From positions 124,001 through 188,000 of the forward strand of contig CALNHX010001056.1 of the NCBI GenBank assembly GCA_940337035.1: 64,000 nt of DNA, in the 5' to 3' direction. The notes below the pieces were generated by a model. That model did not search any database. It was not told where the DNA came from and worked only from the letters and a program-made list of their open reading frames with translations. The translations under genes and the position numbers were made by a program. Shown in pieces: positions 56,711-64,000 of this stretch. The first letter of the stretch is position 1, and each line of letters starts with the position of its first letter. The DNA comes from Agriotes lineatus. Lineage: Eukaryota > Arthropoda > Insecta > Coleoptera > Elateridae.

Positions 56711-56721
56711 TCGCCCCCTTG
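56711..56721 (-). other. Polypurine tract
   Basis: On the minus strand CAAGGGGGCGA lies four bases inside the 3' LTR start, the expected site for plus-strand priming. Confidence 0.7.
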
Positions 56722-56886
56722 AAGGGTTGGACCTTCAACATAAACACAAACAAATGTTTCGTAATACTAAGACATACATATTTAAATAAAAGTATAGCAT
56801 TAAAACTAAATCGATCGAAGCGTAATTTCGCGAACTATAAGCCACCTCCTCTAGTGTCAAACTGTTATGCAACTGTCAACCGGTAA

Positions 56887-57291
56887 TTAACATAATTTCG
56901 TGATAGCGCGTTTAAACACACCACTTTGAGTTTTAACCGTCACTACTCGTGTCACATTGTCCTTTCCCGGGTGGATTGCCAGGATTCGACCCAAAGGCCA
57001 GCACATCGACGGGACGTTGTCTTCCTTCATGAGCACCAAGGAACCGATGTGGATCTTCGGATCAGCATCAAACTGCCATTTTGTCCTTTGCTGGAGGTGA
57101 TTTAGATATTCTTGTCTCCATCGAGACCAAAAGTGTTGACCAATCAGCTGAAGGTGGCGGTATCGTTTTACAAAATTAACCCTTGAATCCGTCCAAATTC
57201 GTTCTGGTACAGCAGTGAGTGGTTGCCCAATCAGGAAATGAGCCGGCGTGATAACTTCGTGGTCATTAGGATCAGATGAGAGAGGGATCAA
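56887..57291 (-). pseudogene. Pol C-terminal part (DUF5641-like) of the BEL/Pao element
   Basis: This 134-codon minus frame contains ITPAHFLIGQPLTAVPE, RYRHLQLIGQHFWSRWRQEY and GSLVLMKEDNVPSMCWPLGR followed by VTVKTQSGVFKR. These are the C-terminal domain that follows integrase in BEL/Pao and Pao-like polyproteins (DUF5641, an SH3-like tail thought to help target chromatin). It is separated from the integrase core by an in-frame stop at 57292-57297, where the family reads through, so the polyprotein would be truncated. It ends normally at 56887, about 165 bases before the polypurine tract. Confidence 0.88.
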
Positions 57292-57297
57292 AGGCCT

Positions 57298-58489
57298 CTA
57301 ATTTAAGATTGCCTCGATTTGAGTCGTTAAAGTATAAAACTCTTCATAATGTAAGTGAGTCTGATTTAAGACAAGTTTTAAATTGTGTTTACACGATTTT
57401 ATTGCGGCTTCATGCAATCCACCAAAATGTGGTGACCTTGCGGGCATAAAATGCCACTTAATATTTAAGTTCCCAATATAATTCTGAAAGCTGGCGTTAT
57501 TCGCTAAGTTTTGTATAGAAATAAGTTCGTTGTTGCTACCTACGAAATTTGTAGCGTTGTCTGAGTATATATTCGTACAAAAACCTCTCCGAGACACGAA
57601 TCTCTTCAGCACACTCAAAAAACCATCGCTAGTTAAGTCCGTTACGACTTCAATATGAACAGCCTTTGTGGCTTAACATACAAACATGCAAATGTAACCC
57701 TTTATCATTTTATTTGTGCGAGTTTTACCATCTTTCAGCTCGAATGGGCCTGCATAATCGACAGATACCGACATGAACGGTCGAGACGGAATAACGCGAG
57801 CATCGGGCAACTCAACCATTTTAGGAACGATGTTATCATACGGACTCGCCTTAAAACATGGCACGCATTTTCTTATGTGCGATCTTACTATTTGTTTACC
57901 GTTAAGCGGCCAGTAAATTTGTCTTACGTGCGATAATGTGCATTGAGCACTGGAATGAAGTGTACGTTTGTGTTCATAGTCAATCACTAACTGAGTAAAA
58001 ACGTGTTTAGCTAGGAGAACTATCGGATGCTTCCTTGAATAAGTTAGGTTCCAGTTTTTGAGTCTACCTCCAACGCGTATTAATTTATTGTCATCTAAAA
58101 ACGGCGAGAGTGATTTAAGTTTATTTTTATGATTTATTTCGTTGCCTTGTTCTAAACTAAAGCCAGACGTTCGGTACTAAATGAAATTTCTTTATTCGTT
58201 AAATATGCAATTTCTTTCTCGTTTGTTATTGTAATTTTTTAAATTCTAAATTGACCTTGATATTTTTGATAAACCTAAAGCACAATGCTGCAATTCTGCT
58301 TAATTTGGAGAAACTTGAATAACGGTCGAAAATGATAAAGTCATTGCTTCTTATATTTTCGCAAAGGAAAGATAAATTAGTTTTCGGTTTTTTAAATTCT
58401 ATGGTTTGTGACGGAGTACGAGCAAAGTTGGCAATATTTGTATATTCAGGCTACGAATCAGGGGGTTTTAACAAGAAAGACGGCCCGTG
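57298..58489 (-). pseudogene. Integrase region of the BEL/Pao element
   Basis: From 58489 the sequence continues from the RNase H segment into a linker with LLKPPDS and a stop. The integrase zinc-binding domain follows (57673-57987; HKRTLHSSAQ, then CVPCF, an HHCC finger). The catalytic core begins SVSVDYAGPFELKDG with D1. A stop at about 57650 interrupts it. The core resumes at 57618 with IYSDNATNFVGSNNEL (D2) and SPHFGGLHEAAIKSCKH (the catalytic Glu). All three catalytic residues are visible. The breaks are nonsense codons rather than deletions, apart from a frame change in the 58140-58250 linker. Integrase would insert the DNA copy into the genome; this one cannot be made in one piece. Confidence 0.88.
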
Positions 58490-60592
58490 CTACCATAATT
58501 TTCCATCTCTTAAATCCGATAACGTTGCGCTCCGAGAAATAATATCAGCAGGGTTTTGCGTGGTAGCGATATAATGCCAATCTTGTGTACGCGTTAATTG
58601 TTGTGTTTCGGCTACACGGTTGGCTATGAAAGTCTGCCAAGTTCGCGGTTCGCTTGAAAGCCATGATAAAACGATCGTTGAATCCGTGTAGAGAAAAACA
58701 GCATCGATTTCTATTTCTAAGTGACGTAGACATTTATTTAATAATCGAGATACCACCAGGGCTCCTAGCAGCTCCAACCTCGGGAGTGTCACTGCCTTTA
58801 AAGGAGCTACTCGCGATTTGGCACATAACAAGCAACATTTGACCGCGCCTCCTATATCAACCGATCTTAAATACACGCAACACCCATAGGAATTTTTACT
58901 AGCGTCAGAAAACGCGTGCATTTGAATGTTAATTGGGTTTCTAGCTAGCACGTGACGTGGTATGAGAATCAAATTTATTTTTGAAATTTGTTTTGTGAAT
59001 TTCTGCCAACTGGAATGCAGTTCTAGTGGAATCGATTCGTCCCAGTTAACTTTTAATTGCCATAGTTTCTGGAGTATTAATTTTGCGCGATTTATTATAG
59101 GACCTAAAACCCCTAGCGGGTCAAATATTTTTGCTATAAAAGATAAGACAGTTCGTTTTGTACCCCTATCTGAGTTGGGTAAGGGCTGTCGTCCCTTGTA
59201 TTCGAGTGAATTTAAGGAAGGAATCCATGACACGCCGAGAGTTTTCGTGCTATCATAATCTGTGATTAAATATTGGGAGTCGCTGGATTGCTTTAAAATC
59301 CTCACTAAATTTGGATCATGTGACTGAAATTTGAGAATTTCGAACCCGTATTCCGAAAAAATGTTCGTTATATTTTCGCGCATTTTATTTAATTCTTCGC
59401 TAGATTGAGACCCGGAAAGCAGGTCTTCCATATAAAAATCGCATTCGATAATTTTGCTTTCAACTGGATTTTCTTCACTTTTATCGATCGCAATTTGTTT
59501 TAAGCAACGAGTCGCTAAATAACTAGCCGAGGACGTATCGTAAGTTATCGTGTTTAACTGAAAGTGTTTTACTGATTCGTTTGGATTGTTGCGCCAAACT
59601 ATGCGCTGAAAATCTGTATGTTCCTCCTGTATTAAAATCTGTTGGTACATCTTTGTTAGATCTTCGATTAAGACGAAGTTGTGAATTCTAAAGCGTAAAA
59701 GAATAGCGAACAGGTCGAATTGTATTACAGGACCGATTTTTAAGACATCGTTAAGCGAGGTATTCGTTGTACTTTTACACGATGCATCGAAAACAACTTT
59801 GACCTTGGTAGTCAAGCTGTCGGGTCGTTCTACGCTATGGTGGGGTATATAGTAAGTAGGACCGTTTGACTTCAAGTCGCGTGGAATTTGTGTCATATGC
59901 CCTAGCTGCTCATATTCGAGCATAAAGGATTGATAGGCTTGTTTCAATTCGGGACGGTTATTTAACCTTTTCTCTATCGAATATAAACGATTTAACGCTG
60001 TATTCTCCGTGTCGCCTAACTTTAAATAATCGCTTTTCAATGGTAACCTTACGATAAATCGACCTTCTTTATTTCTCGAAACGTTGTTTAAAAAATGCTC
60101 TTTGCATTCCATTTCTTCGATGGAAAACTTATTTTTATTTAAATCGTGCTCTACTTCTTCTAAGCGCCAGAATTTTTCGATTTCCTCTTCCAACGCGTAG
60201 TTTGATGATAGGCATTGAGAAATGAAGCTATTTGCTTGAACGAGATTAGTCTGTATTCGACCAGAAATGATCCAACCCAAAATAGTTTTTTGTAGAATGG
60301 GTAAATTTTTTCCGAGTTTAACCTGGCCGACAGAAAGAAATTTAAAAAATTTCGAAGCTCCTAGAAGCATATCTATTTTCGAGGGAACATTGTATTCCGG
60401 ATCGGCCAAAGAAAATTCTTCAGGAATATTTAAATTCGATACATCGCAGAAGTTCTGAGGAACCAAGCCCGTGATTTTATCGATAACGAAAAACGATCGT
60501 TTTGTTTTAAACGAATTTTGATTTGAAGATAATTCTATGAAAACTTGTTCGGTTATGTTTGTTTTAATTTGACCTAGACCAGATACTGGCAA
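58490..60592 (-). pseudogene. Reverse transcriptase / RNase H part of BEL/Pao pol
   Basis: A 700-codon uninterrupted minus frame. It begins in the peptidase tail (SGLGQIKTNITEQVFIELSS, then GLVPQNFCDVSNLNIPEEF, GASKFFKFLSVGQ and TILGWIISGR). The reverse transcriptase follows: VKVVFDASCK, VLIEDLTKMYQQI (D of motif A), TRCLKQIA, and FYMEDLLSG where BEL/Pao elements normally read FYVDDLLTG. The first catalytic Asp is Glu here, so activity is doubtful. The RNase H-like part has HAFSDASKNSYGCCVYLR, LPRLELLGALVVSRLL, LYTDSTIVLSWLSSEPRTWQ and NPADIISR. The normal start is in gag: the frame continues from gag across one TAA (60599-60601). Confidence 0.92.
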
Positions 60593-60598
60593 CCTTAT

Positions 60599-61735
60599 TT
60601 ACTTCGTACGCAAGCCTAGTTTATTTACGATATTTTGGGTAACGAAATTTGACTGAGACCTGTTATCGAGTAATACGCGACACGATATGGGTTGATTGTT
60701 AGCATTATAAACTGTAACTATTGCTGTTGATAATAAAACAAACGGCTCGGTATATACCAAATAGTTATCCATAGCGGCATGATTGGTTTGAGTATTTTGT
60801 AGCTCGGCATTACCAAACGTTTGTGTTTGTATATGTTGGTCTTTATTAGATCCATTAACATCCGTATGATTTAAATTTTCTCGAGAATCGTGCAATAAAG
60901 TCGCGTGCTTTTGTTTACATATTTTGCACCCTTGCGAATTACAATTTGAATGTTTGTGCCCATACCGAAGGCAATTTGTGCATAGATTTAATTTTCTTGT
61001 TTGATTTAAACAATCAGACACGGATAGAGCCTTAAATTTTTGGCAAAAGTAAATAAAATGGCCGTCCTTGCAATAAGGACACCTATTCCAATAATTTGTA
61101 TTAGAATTCGAGTTATTTGTCGTGACCAGCGATCTTGGTTCGTTGTATTTTTTGCCGTTCAAATTATTTAAAGACATTTTTGTGTCTATGGCCTCTAAAA
61201 TTTGGCATCGTTGCATAAAAAAGTTATTAAACTCATCGATGCTAGGAGAATCTTTATCCTTGCTAAATATCTCCCACTCGCGTTTTGAATTTATGTCTAA
61301 TTTTGCTACGAGAATATAAATTAAAATGGTATTCCACCCCTTTACGTCTTCACCGAGCGCCTCGAGAGACCTATAATTTTTAAAAAACGTGTTCGACAAT
61401 TGTCTTAGCGCAACATGCGATTCTTTGGATACGATCGGCATATCCATAATTTCCTTTAAATGCGCGTTCACCATTATCTTTTTATTTTGATATCTGCTTT
61501 CTAGAAGCTCCCAAGCTATGCGATAATTTGCATCCGTCGGCGATAAAGAAGCGATTATATTTTTGGGTTCCCCTTTTAGAGAGAATTCTAAATAATAAAA
61601 ACGTTGCACATCCGAAAGTGCTTTATTATTATGTACGATTGCTTGAAACATATCGCGAAATCGTTGCCAGTCACTATACAATCCGTGAAATTCGGGTAAT
61701 GTTAGGAGCGGTAATTTCGCTGAGAGGTTTGGCAA
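60599..61735 (-). pseudogene. Gag and retropepsin part of the BEL/Pao element
   Basis: A 378-codon minus frame. LPLLTLPEFHGLYSDWQRFR, then the DUF1759-like region (KGEPKNIIASLS, AWELLESRYQNKK), is the BEL/Pao Gag core that packages RNA. Zinc-binding CPYCKDGHFIYFC and CTNCLRYGHKHSNC follow, then a retropepsin start, CRVLLDNRSQSNFVTQ. In the family the active site is D-S/T-G (LLDSGSQ); here the Asp is followed by Asn-Arg, so the peptidase is probably dead. A TAA at 60599 ends the frame; pol continues in the same frame beyond it. The 5' part of gag lies in a different frame upstream (61817-62164). Confidence 0.92.
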
Positions 61736-61816
61736 CGCAGCGTCTGCGCTAACACCTGTGTGATGAGTAATATTTGCCGACGCCGCCGAGTGCGAGCCCG
61801 CGCTAACACCTGCAGA

Positions 61817-62164
61817 CTATCGTGCATGAAGGCCTGTATCCAAAATAATTGTATGCGCGGTCGCCATCGCTTCGTAATATTTATTTTCCATTGCATCTCG
61901 TTCTTGATTGGCTTCCGCTTCTTTATAATTATCAGGAAACTCATTTAAGAGCAATTCCTCGTATTCCGCTTGTACCGCATTAAATTTTTCTAAGACGCGC
62001 TTTATGTTTTCATAACGTACTTGCAACAGTTCGATCGAATGTATCGAGGCATCTTATTTACTCAAAAAGGTTTGAAATCGTGTTAATTGGCTCTTAATTT
62101 GAGCTCTTGCATTTTTTATGCGTTTTAAATCGAGTTCTGCGGTTATACGTTCGCTTTCAGACAT
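61817..62164 (-). pseudogene. Gag N-terminal coiled-coil part, broken
   Basis: Starts at an ATG near 62164 (MSESERITAELDLKRIKNAR), runs into LTRFQTFLSK and a TAA at about 62055, and reopens in the same frame (LLQVRYENIKRVLEKFNAVQ, YEELLLNEFPDNYKEAEANQ) down to 61817. The heptad-rich Glu/Lys/Leu content fits the coiled-coil N-terminus of BEL/Pao Gag. A frame change around 61745-61816 separates it from the gag core, in a stretch where CAGGTGTTAGCGC occurs twice (61744-61756 and 61799-61811, minus strand), which may have caused the slip. Confidence 0.75.
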
Positions 62165-62482
62165 CGTGATTTTATTTTTAAAAGAGAATAAACTGGAGAA
62201 AATCGTGTAAACCACTTAAACGTGATTATTTTCGTGCAATAGTTAATTATACGAGAAACCGAGAAATAATTTTATTTGAATATTAGCGCGATTTGTATTT
62301 TTATACGAGAATTATCGAGTTTGTTTTTATCATCGTGACAATCTTACATGCGAGAAAATAGGTATACGATATAGGAAATAGGTTTAAATGTGGTAAAGGA
62401 CTAACCTTGAATTATAATCTTCAAATGCGTGTACGTAAGCAAGCGTCGTTTTCCTGGCTTACTTCTTGTATTTTCTGGCTAA

Positions 62483-62499
62483 TCCTGCGCGAAGGACCA
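62483..62499 (-). other. Primer-binding site candidate
   Basis: Immediately inside the 5' LTR the minus strand reads TGGTCCTTCGCGCAGGA. It starts TGG, complementary to the universal CCA end of tRNAs. The specific tRNA cannot be assigned from here. Confidence 0.65.
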
Positions 62500-62719
62500 T
62501 GGATATTTTGAGGGTAGTCATCCTCCTGAAGGAATCGTTTGAAACACCGCCGTGGTAATTGTAAATGCTTTATTTGTTAAATATACATAGCGTCACGCTG
62601 GACGCTGTTGTTCTGTTGAGAGCTAGAATGCTACTGATGTTATTAACCACAGATTGTCAGTTCGACTGCGCTCAAAGAACGCGCACGGCGCAGTTGCCAT
62701 ATCAACTTGATACTTAACA
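62500..62719 (-). repeat. 5' LTR, intact, 220 bp
   Basis: On the minus strand it runs TGTTAAGTATCAAGTTGATA ... to CAAAATATCCA. The matching 3' LTR starts TGATAAGTATC. Few differences between LTRs point to a fairly recent insertion. Confidence 0.95.
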
Positions 62720-63120
62720 GCCGAGATGTCATTACACTTTAGTCGTTTATCAAATCTGGAGTCCCGCAGGAAAGCGTGCTTAATCCAGTGTTATACCTGA
62801 TTTACACCACCAATTTGCCAGCCACCAACAAGTATGGTACTTGCAACCTTTGTTGATGACACCGTTATAATGGCTTCACATCATGACCCAAGTATAGCAT
62901 CAAGATACCTACAGCTTTACCTAAACAAAATAATTTAAAAACTGATAGTGTTGCTGCGCATCTGATCTAATGTAAGTTTGTATCCCCCTGTCCAACTTAA
63001 TGGAAATTCTCTGCCACAAAAAGATCAAATACTTCGGTATTCACATCGACCATCGCCTAGCCCGCCCGCCCGGGATACACACATATGTTATGAGAGACCA
63101 CACCTGGTAACCGGCGAGCA
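62720..63120 (+). pseudogene. LINE reverse-transcriptase 3' half
   Basis: Directly continues the relic broken at 53503: the first codons after the LTR (GATGTCATTACACTT) follow FLVKFR in phase. Then come a SGVPQESVLNPVLYLIYTT block (PQGSVLSPxLY in the family) and TNLPATNKYGTLATFVDDTV with the catalytic F-x-D-D motif (FADDT in the family; here FVDDT). A HIDHRL-type segment lies near 63040-63060. Stops occur, so it was already or has since become inactive. Order and strand identify a jockey/R1-like non-LTR element. Confidence 0.75.
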
Positions 63121-63244
63121 GCCCACTTAGTCGCTTTAAAGATTAGGAACCGAAACCACGGTTATGAAATTAAGGAAAGTTGTAATGATACGTGCCTCAC
63201 GTAATATTACTTTAAATTTGCATAAGACGTCTCGTACGCCATAA

Positions 63245-63860
63245 CATTTAAATAATTATTTGCTCTGTTTGTACGGTTAGTTAGTTCAGTGTATACATGA
63301 ACCCCTCTTAATCTCTCAGTCGTGGTTACGAACTGTCAGTATTTGCCAAAACAGAAAGTTGATCCTACCGCAGTCCTCCCGCGCTGAAGCTAACTTCAAA
63401 CAATGCACAAGCAAAGCCAAATTGTTTACATCAATCTATTGACTTCAAAGCACATACAAAAACACATTCTCACGCGTAAACACATTATTTCGCGTTCGCT
63501 AAAGCTTCTCATAGCTAAACGCAAACATTGTCGCTTTGAATAGCAAACATTTGCCAGGTTGTTGGGTGTCCTTGAATCAAGCACGGCTTCGATTGCGTCA
63601 CCCAAGCCGATGCTCCCCGTTGTTGGGTAAGTCCTAGATAACTGCTGAATGATCGTCTCCCAAAATGGACTCTTCAAGCGTACCTTTGAATATGGAATAA
63701 AATTTTGTATTCACCGGAAATGCGTTTGCATACGCAGAAACCTTTACTAGCTGCACTTTAAACTTGTATGCAGCAATTATTTGCTGCTGGCTTCTTGCCG
63801 CTTCATTTAATTCGCTTTATAGCGACTTTGCACAATGAGTCGCAGGGTTGTCCGCCTTCA
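63245..63860 (+). repeat. Dispersed repeat family B, copy 2 (uninterrupted)
   Basis: Matches 40745-41276 and then 47613 onward with no gap at the hAT insertion point. An 83-codon minus frame (63426-63677) in it shows no domain. Confidence 0.65.
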
Positions 63861-64000
63861 ACCTTGGGCGGTCCGCAGCTGCTCTATTTTTCATCAAATC
63901 TGCATAGGTTCTGTAAGGAAAATTTGTGCATTTAACTCTTTTCCGCCTTTTTTCCCATTTGTAGCTTAGATTCTGGTGCTTTCCCGGTTCATTTACCCGC
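63861..64000. other. Unclassified right edge
   Basis: No feature recognised; family B may continue past the window. Confidence 0.25.

Larger units (their letters stand above)
53504..62719 (-). mobile_element. BEL/Pao LTR retrotransposon, nested host of a DNA transposon
   Basis: The two LTRs are 220 bp once the nested element is removed (53504-53629 plus 56613-56706; and 62500-62719). On the minus strand they start TG and end CA. TCCGA lies before 53504 and GCCGA after 62719: a 5-bp duplication with one mismatch. Internal order on the minus strand is gag (DUF1759-like, zinc knuckles), retropepsin, reverse transcriptase/RNase H, integrase and DUF5641, the BEL/Pao gene order. The native element would be about 6.2 kb. 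Stops and a frameshift show it is defective. Confidence 0.95.

Overview
The window looks like intergenic or heterochromatic DNA from an AT-rich, transposon-dense arthropod genome, most likely an insect. The reasons are eukaryotic splice signals inside transposases, abundant short TA- or 8-bp-duplicating DNA elements, tRNA-derived SINE-like repeats, a BEL/Pao LTR retrotransposon and several decayed LINE fragments. I found no convincing complete host gene. The nearest candidates are an exon-like frame at 32820-33053 and two unidentified coding relics near 17 kb and 36.5 kb.

Layout, left half. 0-4 kb is mostly unclassified, with a degenerate repetitive ORF (424-760) and one copy of a dispersed repeat, here called family A. 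4.5-5.7 kb is a Tc1-like relic whose transposase frame is split by a small GC-AG intron. 6.2-8.4 kb is an inverted family-A copy, interrupted by a foldback-like element whose inverted arms are arrays of a 15-bp unit. 8.7-14 kb holds several MITEs and a hAT fragment. 14.1-15.4 kb is a decayed relative of the transposase found at 54 kb. 16.3-20.3 kb has a SINE, an unidentified GC-richer coding relic, a MITE and a mariner-superfamily relic with long inverted arms. 21.4-26.7 kb is a pair of inverted arms enclosing two MITEs, a tRNA-Gly-like repeat and a hAT-type element that itself carries a mariner relic.

Middle. 26.8-36.2 kb carries SINE-like repeats, long-TIR elements and LINE ORF1-like debris. 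36.3-37 kb is a second unidentified coding relic. 38.2-39.2 kb is another family-A copy. 41277-47612 is a large decayed hAT element (transposase on the minus strand) with an 8-bp target duplication; it sits in a repeat (family B) whose uninterrupted copy is at about 63.2-63.9 kb. 48-49.3 kb holds a second tRNA-Gly-like repeat and LINE fragments.

Right end: a four-level nest. A LINE reverse-transcriptase relic (52.7-53.5 and 62.7-63.1 kb) is split by a BEL/Pao retrotransposon (53504-62719, minus strand, 220-bp LTRs). The left LTR of that element is split by a DNA transposon (53630-56610, TA duplication) encoding an apparently intact, intron-containing DDE transposase with D2-E spacing of 82 residues. 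That transposon contains a 276-bp MITE (53871-54146). Removing each layer restores the one beneath it, so the order of insertion is readable directly. The Pao element is recent in structure but damaged by several stop codons and a frameshift. The DNA transposon is the only element here that still looks capable of coding.
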